5,958 nt of DNA from an uncultured Collinsella sp. (GCA_900552185.1 URYT01000116.1:1-5958), one strand, 5' to 3'. Shown: positions 1 to 5,958, counted from the stretch's first letter. Program-made: numbers and translations. The notes: generated by a model not told the origin, from the letters alone.

Positions 1-3000
1 CGGTGTCGAGGCCCACGTCGTAGTATCCCACGTGGCAGTAATACTGCGCACCGTCATCGTCTGCGGTCAGGTCAATCTCGAGCTTTGAGGCCGTTCCAGC
101 CGCGAGGTTGCCATCGGCACCCACGAGCTTAAACTCTGTCTCGCCGCGGCCCTTGCGGTACCACATATAGGTCGGTGCCAGCCCTGTTTCGCTATCGTCG
201 GCACCGAGTTGCTTCACATGGCCAATCGCCGAGAGCGTCAGGTGGCTTCCCGCCGTGCGCTCAACCGAAGAGTCGTATCCAAGATCCAACCCCTCCGCAG
301 CATCCGCCGCAGGTCCGCTCACGGTCATCGTCATGCCATCGGGCATGGTCTTGACCGTGATGATTGCCGAGCGAATACCTGTTTCGGTCGTGGATCCATT
401 CTTAACGGCGGCGATGGCGAATCGATACTCCGTATTGGGCTGCAGCCCATCCCACTTGAGCGAGGTCTGCGTGTTGTCGGCAATCTTCCAGCTATTGACG
501 ACCGCATCCGCCGCATTGCTCTGCAGCATGCCCACGCCGTAGCTAAAGCCACTCTTGTTTGCGAGTACATCGTCCCAGCTAAACGTAACGCTGGTCGAAT
601 CGACGGCGTTTGCCGTAAAGCCCGTCACGGCCGGCGCGTCGGGCATCTCGACGTCCTTAACGTCATAGCCCACGATCCAGAACTGGTCGGTGTCCTTGGT
701 GCCGAGCTTGTCGCCCGAGTCTGCCTCGAACTTGTCGACATCCACCGCGTTGACGCCCAGACGCCACACAAAACCGTACTTGCCCTGCGCGGCCTCGGGC
801 AGGTTGTCGACGGTGCCGCCGTATTCGGTCGATTCACTCGAGGAGTTACCCGTAGTAAAGCCGGCGTTGGCACCAAAGCACAGGCCGCCAAACAACTCGT
901 GCTTTGCGAGCTTCGCGCCCATGACAACGCTGCCGTTCAGCGTCAAGCCGAGCTCGAGCTCCTGCTCCTTGCCCTCCTCGACTTCGATGGTCTGCTCAAT
1001 GCTCGCCCCCGACTGCGCGGCGGCGCCGTTAAACCCATCGTGCGTGTAGGCGCGCGTTACGCCAGGCTTGCCCAGGCCAAAGGAATCCCCAACGGGAGTC
1101 TCGCCGTTGAGCGTCGTTTGATAGGTTCCGGGTTCTCCCGACCGGTTGGTCAAAAAGTAGCTGAGCGGCGTCATATTGTGCTGTTTGGCAATGCGGTCAT
1201 AGGCCTCGACATTAACGACCGAGGTCTGCGCGCCGAGCGACACGGGCGCCGCCATCACGCCCTTGCCACCAGTTTCCTCATTTTCGATCTCATACTCGTA
1301 ATAGACCATCGGAATCGTGTAGAGCACGGCCTTGTCACCCTCGCCGGCATGCGACTCATAGCTTACGCTTGCGCTGACCGTGCGCTCGCTCCGGTAGTCA
1401 TAGCATCCCTCGGCGGCAAAATCGACTGAAGCATTCATCGCGACCAGGGGCGGACCGGTCTGCACCTCGACGGCAACGCCCAACTCGGCGCCAATGGTAT
1501 AGCCCTGGGATGTCCCCGTGCCCTTTTCCTCTCCGTATGACGTGCCGCCCAACACCAGATAGCCGTATGCCTGCTCCAGATCCTCAACATAGGGCGCATC
1601 CTGCAGCACGGCAAGCACGCGCGGGTTGGTATAGACCTTGTAGCGGTCCTTGTACGTGATCTTGACGCTGTCGTTGTCGACATCGGGCAGCGCGAGCGAG
1701 ATAAATGTGCCGTAGGTAGTGCCGCGACGGTTGCTCTCGCTAATCACCTGCTCCTCGCCGCGGCGCACCTTTCCGTTCTCGTCGAGCGAAAAATGCGAGG
1801 CGGTCATCCAATAGTAGTCATCGTTCTTGCGCAGGTCCTCGTCGCGGTGCTTGCCCACCACGGCGATAAAGCTCTCGTTATAGCGGTCCGAACCCGAGAC
1901 GCTGCCCGCCTTGACGTCGCTGATCCACACCTGCTCTATACCCTTGTGGTCATGCTTGTTGCTGCTGTTGTATTGCTGACCGCTCATGCTCATGGTTCCG
2001 ACCATGGACCCCAAGCCCTGAGCCCCGCTCTGTGCCGTGTTGCAGGCAAAGTCGCGGAACACATCGCCGCCCACGAGCACCTCGTCGACCGCCAGCTGCT
2101 CGGACAGGCCGTCAAGGTTGGCAGTGGCAAGGGCAATAGGCGCCAAGGTGCACGGATAGCGCTTATCCTGAGCGCTATCCTTCCATGCGCTGTTGGGCAC
2201 ATGCATCAGCCCATAGGAGGCGAGGAGCCCGTCTCTGTATTCCTTGCAATCGGAAAGCTTGAACTCGCCAGACTCCGAGTCAAAATACGCGTAGCGGTAC
2301 AGCGCGCCGTACAGCCCCTTGCTGCCGTCAGAAGCGCCGTAATCAAAAGCGCTGCGTTGCCAGTCATAGCCCGCAAGAATAAGGCCCGTGACGGTTTCAC
2401 CCGTCTTCTTTCCTTCTTCATCGTAGGCGGCAAACGTGCCGAACGTCGCATTCGCAGCGACCATGGTCTTGCCGTTCGCGGAGAGGGAGATTGCGCCCGC
2501 GTCGCCCAGAGCATCGACATGGACGAGCGCACCCTTGGATGCATCCCACGAAAACAGCTCGCAATGCGTCGACTTATCAATATTCTTCTTGCCGTAGGGT
2601 GCCGAGACCACGATGGCGAGGTCATCGCAAAAATCGCGATCGAGGTCGCCGGCCGCTAGCGAAACGACAGGAGCTGACTGAAGCTGCGTCCAGGAGTCGT
2701 TCCCGCCCTTGTTGTGCGTGGTGTAGTCCGCGGCGTTACCGGCATCGATCTTGACGACGCTTTGCTTCCAGTTGCCGCCCTCCAAGTCATACATGTCGAC
2801 TACAGCCTTGCGCACGCCGTTCTCGTCGACATAGCAGCCCGCGTAGACAAAAAGCTCGTCGACGCCGTCGCCATCGACATCGCCCGCCTCGACATCAAAG
2901 ACGGCGTCGTGCTCTTGCAGGTAACCGGCATCCAGGTACTTAAAACGGCCTTCGTACATCATATTAGTGTTGACCGTCACCGGCAGGTGTGTGTCGAGAG

Positions 3001-3706
3001 TGCGCGTACGCCCGTTGCTAAACGAGTAGAGGACCAGCTCAACCTTTCCGGCGTATGACTTGCCGTCAATCGTTGTGGAGGAACTGTCCCCGTAGGCACG
3101 GAGCTCGGCAACGCGGCTCTTTTTGCCCGTGCTGGCGTCGCTGCAGAACTCAACACTCGTGGCGTGAATGCCCGAGAAACCGTTGTTGTCGTTGGCGAGT
3201 ACTGTTGAGGACTCATTGTTGCTTAGGTACGACCAGGTGCCGCCACCGTAGTCGCTATGCTTGTAGAGATCGCTGTTCGTCTCGAAGTTGTTGACGTTTT
3301 GCCAGAACTTTGCGGCGCCCCACACACTTCCATAGCCATCGGTGAGTTTGCTGCTGCCGCCAATGTCACCGCGCTCGACGTTCTCGAGCTTGTCGCGCAG
3401 AGTGTAGCGATTGCCATGGCTACCGTTAGCTGCCATATAGACCTCGCTGCGCGTGGCAAACGTCGTGGGGGTATCAGTGGAATAGGGGCCAACGGTATCG
3501 GCCGGAATGTGCTCGCCCGTGCCCAGACCCAGGGCTTGATAATCCTGCTCGGTCATATCGGTGATTGCGGGCGCGTCTGCCGCCTGGGCAACCTGGGGCG
3601 TGGCCGTGAAGCAGGCGACGCTCGTGGCGATCAACGCAGCAAGCGCCGCCGTCCCAACAAGCGGGATTTTCGACAGCCTACGGATACGGGGGTGTGGAAC
3701 GTACAT
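1..3706 (-). CDS. Large exported multi-domain protein (FG-GAP/VCBS-like repeats, FN3, Ig-like), C-terminus outside window
   Basis: I translated the whole frame from the ATG at 3706. It gives 1235 residues with no stop and runs off the left edge. Residues 1-42 form a Sec signal peptide: basic RIRRLSK, a hydrophobic LVGTAALAALIATSVA stretch, and a likely cut after AQA (42/43). FG-GAP/VCBS-like calcium loops are clear at 276-284 (DVDGDGVDE) and 354-362 (DLDRDFCDD). Weaker ones lie near 530-533 and 675-680 (DVDNDS), suggesting a beta-propeller-like N-terminal half. Residues 700-1015 are beta-rich and not recognised. A fibronectin type III domain spans about 1022-1121 (W1044, GLQPNTEYRF at 1087-1096). 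An Ig-like domain follows (W1182, DDGAQYYC ending at C1224) and may be complete only beyond the edge. The start is supported by GAGG 6 nt upstream and by the signal peptide. An in-frame ATG at 3742 lacks a ribosome site. Secretion or surface location is inferred; an anchor would lie outside the window. The ligand or enzymatic role is unknown. Confidence 0.9.
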   Translation of the reverse strand, partial: MYVPHPRIRRLSKIPLVGTAALAALIATSVACFTATPQVAQAADAPAITDMTEQDYQALGLGTGEHIPADTVGPYSTDTPTTFATRSEVYMAANGSHGNRYTLRDKLENVERGDIGGSSKLTDGYGSVWGAAKFWQNVNNFETNSDLYKHSDYGGGTWSYLSNNESSTVLANDNNGFSGIHATSVEFCSDASTGKKSRVAELRAYGDSSSTTIDGKSYAGKVELVLYSFSNGRTRTLDTHLPVTVNTNMMYEGRFKYLDAGYLQEHDAVFDVEAGDVDGDGVDELFVYAGCYVDENGVRKAVVDMYDLEGGNWKQSVVKIDAGNAADYTTHNKGGNDSWTQLQSAPVVSLAAGDLDRDFCDDLAIVVSAPYGKKNIDKSTHCELFSWDASKGALVHVDALGDAGAISLSANGKTMVAANATFGTFAAYDEEGKKTGETVTGLILAGYDWQRSAFDYGASDGSKGLYGALYRYAYFDSESGEFKLSDCKEYRDGLLASYGLMHVPNSAWKDSAQDKRYPCTLAPIALATANLDGLSEQLAVDEVLVGGDVFRDFACNTAQSGAQGLGSMVGTMSMSGQQYNSSNKHDHKGIEQVWISDVKAGSVSGSDRYNESFIAVVGKHRDEDLRKNDDYYWMTASHFSLDENGKVRRGEEQVISESNRRGTTYGTFISLALPDVDNDSVKITYKDRYKVYTNPRVLAVLQDAPYVEDLEQAYGYLVLGGTSYGEEKGTGTSQGYTIGAELGVAVEVQTGPPLVAMNASVDFAAEGCYDYRSERTVSASVSYESHAGEGDKAVLYTIPMVYYEYEIENEETGGKGVMAAPVSLGAQTSVVNVEAYDRIAKQHNMTPLSYFLTNRSGEPGTYQTTLNGETPVGDSFGLGKPGVTRAYTHDGFNGAAAQSGASIEQTIEVEEGKEQELELGLTLNGSVVMGAKLAKHELFGGLCFGANAGFTTGNSSSESTEYGGTVDNLPEAAQGKYGFVWRLGVNAVDVDKFEADSGDKLGTKDTDQFWIVGYDVKDVEMPDAPAVTGFTANAVDSTSVTFSWDDVLANKSGFSYGVGMLQSNAADAVVNSWKIADNTQTSLKWDGLQPNTEYRFAIAAVKNGSTTETGIRSAIITVKTMPDGMTMTVSGPAADAAEGLDLGYDSSVERTAGSHLTLSAIGHVKQLGADDSETGLAPTYMWYRKGRGETEFKLVGADGNLAAGTASKLEIDLTADDDGAQYYCHVGYYDVGLDT

Positions 3707-3712
3707 GAGGGA

Positions 3713-3716
3713 CCTC
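3713..3716 (-). promoter_or_regulatory. Ribosome binding site of the large exported protein
   Basis: On the minus strand the sequence GCGAGGTCCCTCATG places GAGG six bases before the ATG at 3706. This decides the start over the in-frame ATG at 3742, which has only A-rich sequence before it. Confidence 0.6.
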
Positions 3717-3732
3717 GCTTTATTCGAGTGGA

Positions 3733-4092
3733 GTGGACTCATTTTTGCAAATGATACATCCGATGCCCGATATCACGTGTCTCATCTTCGCCAACGGCGT
3801 GTCTCATTTTTGAGAATCCGAGATGCCGCGGAAATCTTATCCCAGCTCAAAGGCCATTTCTGGGATGTATTTTCCGTCGAGTGCCTCATCGGGAAACTGC
3901 ATCCCGTTTCTTGACCGAATAATGGGACGCAATTTCCCGTTGGAGCGCCTTTGGGAAAGTGTGTCCCACTTCGACCGCCCAGAGTGGGATGCACTTTCCG
4001 CAAAGCACCTCAACGGGAAACTACGTCCCATTCCAAAGGCAAATTCCGGGACGCATTTTTCGAAAGCCTGCCCATCCGGAAAGCCCGTCCCA
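3733..4092. repeat. Array of alternating inverted 16-17-bp elements with 62-bp period
   Basis: Nine clear copies of CGGGAAANTGCRTCCCA alternate in orientation. Forward copies start at 3829, 3890, 3952, 4014 and 4076 (steps 61, 62, 62, 62). Reverse copies start at 3861, 3923, 3985 and 4047 (steps 62, 62, 62). Three degenerate copies continue the pattern to the left: reverse at 3798 (cgtgtctcattttt), forward at 3768 and reverse at 3733 (ggactcattttt). Two linker types alternate. One is 16-17 bases after a forward copy. The other is 12-13 bases after a reverse copy and shares a GCCTCA-like core. Each element is itself a loose dyad, GGGA-N7-TCCC. Because 62 is not a multiple of three, the overlapping open frames give no constant peptide and are not genes. 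The array ends 26 bp before the start codon at 3706. Its function is unknown: multi-site operator, BIME/REP-like element, or structured leader. Confidence 0.85.
3751..3756 (-). promoter_or_regulatory. Candidate -10 box for the large exported protein gene
   Basis: On the minus strand this reads TATCAT, one mismatch from TATAAT, and would give a leader of about 38 bases. No good -35 hexamer lies 16-18 bp upstream; CACGTG sits at 17 bp. Such a promoter would probably depend on an activator. The box falls in the spacer between the last two elements of the repeat array. A second possibility, TTGCAA and TCGAAT 17 bp apart (-10 at 3722-3727), would start transcription at the ribosome site and is less likely. 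Confidence 0.35.
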
Positions 4093-4151
4093 CTTTGGAC
4101 GCATCCGGGCACGGAACCATCGACCTATCAGGCCTCCCATCAATAAAGAGG

Positions 4152-4280
4152 CGTCCTCCCGGACGGCGGGGCACGAAGTTCATCGCGAGTTCCGCACGCA
4201 AAGAAGGCCACTTAATGTGGCCTTCGTCTTGCGCAGGACTGTAGAGCAGGGAACTTCGTGCCCCGACGCCCGGGAGGACG
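4152..4280. repeat. 129-bp element with 30-bp inverted arms enclosing a hairpin
   Basis: The arms 4152-4181 and 4251-4280 pair at 28 of 30 positions; the mismatches are 4163/4269 and 4166/4266. In minus-strand RNA the first mismatch becomes a G-U pair, so 29 of 30 positions can pair. The 69-base loop contains a second hairpin (4203-4225). The element starts 42 bases after the stop of the flavodoxin gene on its transcript strand. Flanks show no clear direct target duplication (AATAAAGAGG on the left, TTTCATTTAG on the right). It could be a compound terminator, a small structured RNA or a MITE-like insertion. Confidence 0.8.
4197..4233 (-). terminator. Bidirectional terminator-like hairpin downstream of the flavodoxin gene
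   Basis: A perfect 9-bp stem GAAGGCCAC / GTGGCCTTC (4203-4211 and 4217-4225) closes a TTAAT loop. It is extended by a CGCAA / TTGCG stem (4197-4201 and 4229-4233) across a small asymmetric bulge. On the minus strand the hairpin is followed only by TTT, and on the plus strand by GTCTT, so the U-tract is weak both ways. The position, about 100 bases after the flavodoxin stop and nested inside the larger inverted repeat, fits transcription termination of that gene. Confidence 0.5.
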
Positions 4281-4317
4281 TTTCATTTAGAAAGATGGAC
4301 CGACCGCCGTCAGCGAT

Positions 4318-4330
4318 GGGAGCTACTCCC
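4318..4330 (-). other. Small hairpin with the flavodoxin stop codon in its loop
   Basis: GGGAG and CTCCC arms (4318-4322 and 4326-4330) flank the three bases of the TAG stop codon (4323-4325). In the minus-strand mRNA the stop is the entire loop of a 5-bp GC-rich hairpin. Any effect on termination or mRNA stability is conjecture. Confidence 0.5.
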
Positions 4331-4874
4331 CCAGCACGGCCTTTTTGGCGGCTGCAGCCATGTTGTCCAGATCTTCCTTAGTGGGATGGTCCTTCGCGGC
4401 AACCCAGTTGTCGAGCAGCATCTTATAGCGAGCGTTGTCGGGATCTTGCTCGAGCATGGCCTCGTAGCGCTGCTTGACCGCGGGGCCCATCTTGCCCTGG
4501 CACATCGCCCAGCCCGCAAGCTCGGCATCCCCAGCCAAATTGGAAGTTACGCGGTCGATAATCTGCTGATAGTAGCTCTGGTCGGCCCCAAAGCCGCAGG
4601 TGCCAAACAGGAACACGCGCTTGCCGTGCAAGGCGGAGAGCAACGCCGCGACCGAAGGCGTGCACGCGCCCTTGTCGCACCAAAAACCGACGAGCACCGT
4701 GTCGGCCGCGCAGGCGCCCTGCGCCTCGAGCGCAACCTGATCTGCATCCGCATCGTCGCTCAACGCCGCGGCATGGACAAACTCAACACCCGCAGCCTGC
4801 AGAGCGCGCTTGATCGCGCCCGAAACCATCCTGGTATTACCGCTCTTGCTGTTAACCACCAAAGAGCACGTCAT
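4323..4874 (-). CDS. Flavodoxin family protein, BilS-like
   Basis: This is a small cytoplasmic flavodoxin-fold protein of 183 residues, expected to bind FMN and pass electrons to a partner reductase. The FMN-phosphate loop SKSGNT follows the first strand (LVVN) within the first 15 residues. Further family signatures are GFWCDKGACT, LFGTCGFG and CQGKM, in the order seen in short flavodoxins of gut anaerobes. That group includes BilS, the flavodoxin-like protein linked to bilirubin reductase BilR. No bilR-like gene lies in the window, so the BilS label is resemblance only. The start is either ATG 4874 (GAGG 10 nt upstream) or GTG 4880 (GAGG 4 nt upstream, adding two residues). I prefer the ATG. 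The gene has its own candidate promoter in the 4875-5001 gap and a terminator-like hairpin behind it, so it may be monocistronic. Confidence is high for the flavodoxin fold and modest for the BilS relation. Confidence 0.9.
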   Translation of the reverse strand: MTCSLVVNSKSGNTRMVSGAIKRALQAAGVEFVHAAALSDDADADQVALEAQGACAADTVLVGFWCDKGACTPSVAALLSALHGKRVFLFGTCGFGADQSYYQQIIDRVTSNLAGDAELAGWAMCQGKMGPAVKQRYEAMLEQDPDNARYKMLLDNWVAAKDHPTKEDLDNMAAAAKKAVLGE

Positions 4875-4933
4875 AGTCACGTTGCCTCGTATCCCCCAAA
4901 ACTAAAGCCACTAATGCAATTTATTAGATGACT

Positions 4934-4961
4934 ATCTTAGTACTAACGTGACAGATGTAAA
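4934..4961 (-). promoter_or_regulatory. Candidate sigma-70-type promoter of the flavodoxin gene
   Basis: On the minus strand TTTACA (4956-4961, one mismatch to TTGACA) and TAAGAT (4934-4939, two mismatches to TATAAT) are 16 bp apart. Transcription would start near 4927, giving a leader of about 50 bases. The surroundings are AT-rich compared with the flanking genes. Confidence 0.45.
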
Positions 4962-4973
4962 CCACCGTCTGTC
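4937..4973. promoter_or_regulatory. Two dyads overlapping the flavodoxin promoter (possible operators)
   Basis: TTAGTACTAA (4937-4946) is a perfect 10-bp palindrome that overlaps the -10 box. GACAGA (4950-4955) and TCTGTC (4968-4973) are inverted arms flanking the -35 hexamer, extendable by two pairs inward (one of them T-G on the plus strand). The placement fits repressor sites or, for the second dyad, a weak hairpin after the exporter gene. No U-tract follows it on the minus strand. Confidence 0.35.
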
Positions 4974-4983
4974 GATTGATTAA

Positions 4984-5013
4984 TTTGCCCCACGGGCTTG
5001 CTCACTGGGCAAA
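4984..5013 (-). other. Inverted repeat around the exporter stop codon
   Basis: TTTGCCC (4984-4990) and GGGCAAA (5007-5013) are perfect 7-bp arms. In the mRNA the exporter stop codon (5002-5004) lies in the 16-base loop. No U-run follows, only TTAATC, so this would be a weak terminator at best. Confidence 0.35.
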
Positions 5014-5958
5014 CTGGCTGCGATAGAGTTCGGCGTAGAAGCCGCCTGCCGCTAGCAGCTCGTCGTGCGTGCCGCGCTCGATAATCTGCCCGTCGCGCAT
5101 CACCAGAATGCAGTCGGCGTTGCGGACGGTGCTCAGGCGGTGCGCCACGACAAAGCTTGTGCGACCGGCCATGAGCTCGTCGAATGCCGCCTGCACTTGC
5201 AGCTCGGTGCGCGTGTCGATACTCGAGGTCGCCTCGTCCAGCAGCAAGATAGCCGGGTCGGTGAGCATGACGCGCGCAATGCACAGCAGCTGCTTTTGGC
5301 CCTGGCTAAACGTGCCGCCGTCCTCACCGATTACCGTATCGTAGCCGCCTGGTAGCTGCACGATAAACTTGTGCGCGTGCGCGCGCTTGGCGGCTTCGAT
5401 GACCTGCTCGCGCGTGGCGTCGGGACAGCCGTAGGCGATATTTTCCGCCACCGTGCCCTCGAACAGCCACGTATCCTGCAGCACCATGCCAAACAGCGAA
5501 CGCAGGTCGCTGCGGCGCATCTGCGTAGTAGGGATGCCGTCAATGTAGATCGTTCCGCTGTTCAGCTCATAGAAACGCATGAGCAGCTTGATGATGGTCG
5601 TCTTGCCGGCGCCGGTAGGCCCGACGAGGGCCACCATCTGCCCCTGCTTGACCTCGATGTTCACATCCTTCATGAGCAGCGTGTCATCATAGCCGAACTG
5701 CACATGCTCGAAGCACACATTGCCCTTCACTGCGGAGATGTCCGCCGCCGGATCCTTTTCCGGCACTTCTTCCTCTTCTTCCAGCATGCCGAAGATGCGT
5801 CCCATGGCCGCAAAGGCCGCCTGCACCTGTGCCGAAAGCTGAGAGATCTGCGACAGCGGGTCATTGATCTGCCAGATGTAGCGGATGAACGCCTGCAGGC
5901 TGCCGATCTCCATGCCGCCGGCGTGGCACGGGCGATGGTTTACTATGGACAGAAAGGC
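5002..5958 (-). CDS. ABC exporter subunit, permease-ATPase fusion, N-terminus outside window
   Basis: 318 residues are visible before the TGA at 5002-5004; the frame is open at the right edge. Numbering from the internal Met at 5913, residues 1-40 are the end of the membrane domain (MEIGSLQAFIRYIW...QINDPL), typical of type IV exporters. The ATPase domain follows: Walker A GPTGAGKT (98-105), Q-loop Q146 in VLQD, signature SQGQ (203-206), Walker B ILLLDE (222-227), D-loop SSID (230-233) and switch H258. All catalytic residues are present, including the Walker B glutamate. A glutamate run (EEEEE, 45-49) lies in the linker. The Met at 5913 is not the true start, because family members have about 300 membrane-domain residues before it. 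Such subunits usually work as homodimers or with a second half-transporter encoded next to them. The substrate cannot be told. The 15 codons before Met 5913 (AFLSIVNHRPCHAGG) are unusual for the family. Confidence 0.92.
   Translation of the reverse strand, partial: AFLSIVNHRPCHAGGMEIGSLQAFIRYIWQINDPLSQISQLSAQVQAAFAAMGRIFGMLEEEEEVPEKDPAADISAVKGNVCFEHVQFGYDDTLLMKDVNIEVKQGQMVALVGPTGAGKTTIIKLLMRFYELNSGTIYIDGIPTTQMRRSDLRSLFGMVLQDTWLFEGTVAENIAYGCPDATREQVIEAAKRAHAHKFIVQLPGGYDTVIGEDGGTFSQGQKQLLCIARVMLTDPAILLLDEATSSIDTRTELQVQAAFDELMAGRTSFVVAHRLSTVRNADCILVMRDGQIIERGTHDELLAAGGFYAELYRSQFAQ

Noticed and set aside
209..1429. 406-residue plus-strand open frame
   Set aside because: It lies antisense to the continuous minus-strand frame that carries FN3 and Ig-like domains. 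Its translation is Arg/His/Ala-rich, low in recognisable motifs and typical of a GC-rich shadow.
1793..2659. 288-residue plus-strand open frame
   Set aside because: It is antisense to the FG-GAP-containing part of the large protein. No ribosome site or domain was recognised, and the apparent hydrophobic start is the mirror of Asp/Lys/His-rich sequence.
3733..4092. CRISPR array
   Set aside because: Units are only 16-17 bp and alternate in orientation, linkers are 12-17 bp and partly conserved, and no cas gene is present.
4093..4151. A further reverse unit of the array near 4106-4113 (cgggcacg)
   Set aside because: It is close to the expected phase but matches only about half of the consensus. 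The rest of this 59-base stretch shows nothing I can support.
4152..4280. Insertion sequence with terminal inverted repeats
   Set aside because: It is only 129 bp long, with no transposase and no visible target duplication. It is kept as an inverted-repeat element of unknown nature.
3561..4381. Several overlapping open frames of 63-140 residues on both strands across the intergenic region
   Set aside because: They run through the 62-bp repeat array and the long inverted repeat. Similar peptides appear in all frames because the DNA repeats, and the period is not divisible by three.
4386..4931. 181-residue plus-strand open frame
   Set aside because: It is antisense to the flavodoxin gene, which has the FMN loop and family signatures. 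The plus-strand translation has no recognisable domain.

Overview
The window looks like chromosomal DNA of a high-GC, Gram-positive gut bacterium. The best guess is Coriobacteriia (a Collinsella-like Actinomycetota). This is inferred from GC-rich third codon positions, a large secreted multi-domain protein with a Sec signal peptide, and the flavodoxin and ABC-exporter types present. It was not tested by any database search. All three recognisable genes lie on the minus strand, so the window reads right to left.

Right edge (5002-5958): the C-terminal part of an ABC exporter subunit, with the end of the membrane domain and a complete ATPase domain. The gene continues beyond the window, and the first 15 visible codons are oddly non-hydrophobic. 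A 122-127-base gap follows. It carries a plausible promoter with two dyads, then a short flavodoxin-family gene (4323-4874) resembling the flavodoxin partner of bilirubin reductase (BilS-type).

Middle (3707-4322): a 616-base stretch with no credible gene but dense structure. Directly after the flavodoxin gene is a 129-bp element with 30-bp near-perfect inverted arms (4152-4181 and 4251-4280) enclosing a terminator-like hairpin. From 4092 down to 3733 there is an ordered array of about twelve copies of a 16-17-bp element (consensus CGGGAAANTGCRTCCCA). The copies alternate strictly in orientation, with one element about every 31 bp and a full period of 62 bp. The array stops 26 bp before the start codon of the next gene, and the most likely -10 box of that gene lies between its last two elements. 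This array is the most unusual signal in the window.

Left (1-3706): one uninterrupted reading frame on the minus strand, open at the left edge, encoding at least 1235 residues of an exported protein. It has a signal peptide, FG-GAP/VCBS-like calcium-loop repeats, a long unrecognised beta-rich middle, a fibronectin type III domain and an Ig-like domain. The many plus-strand open frames over this region are shadows of it.

Functional picture (inference): a flavin-dependent redox protein and an exporter ATPase lie upstream. They are separated by a terminator/hairpin element from a large surface or secreted protein, whose promoter region carries the phased repeat array. The array may be a multi-site protein-binding platform or a BIME-like mobile repeat.
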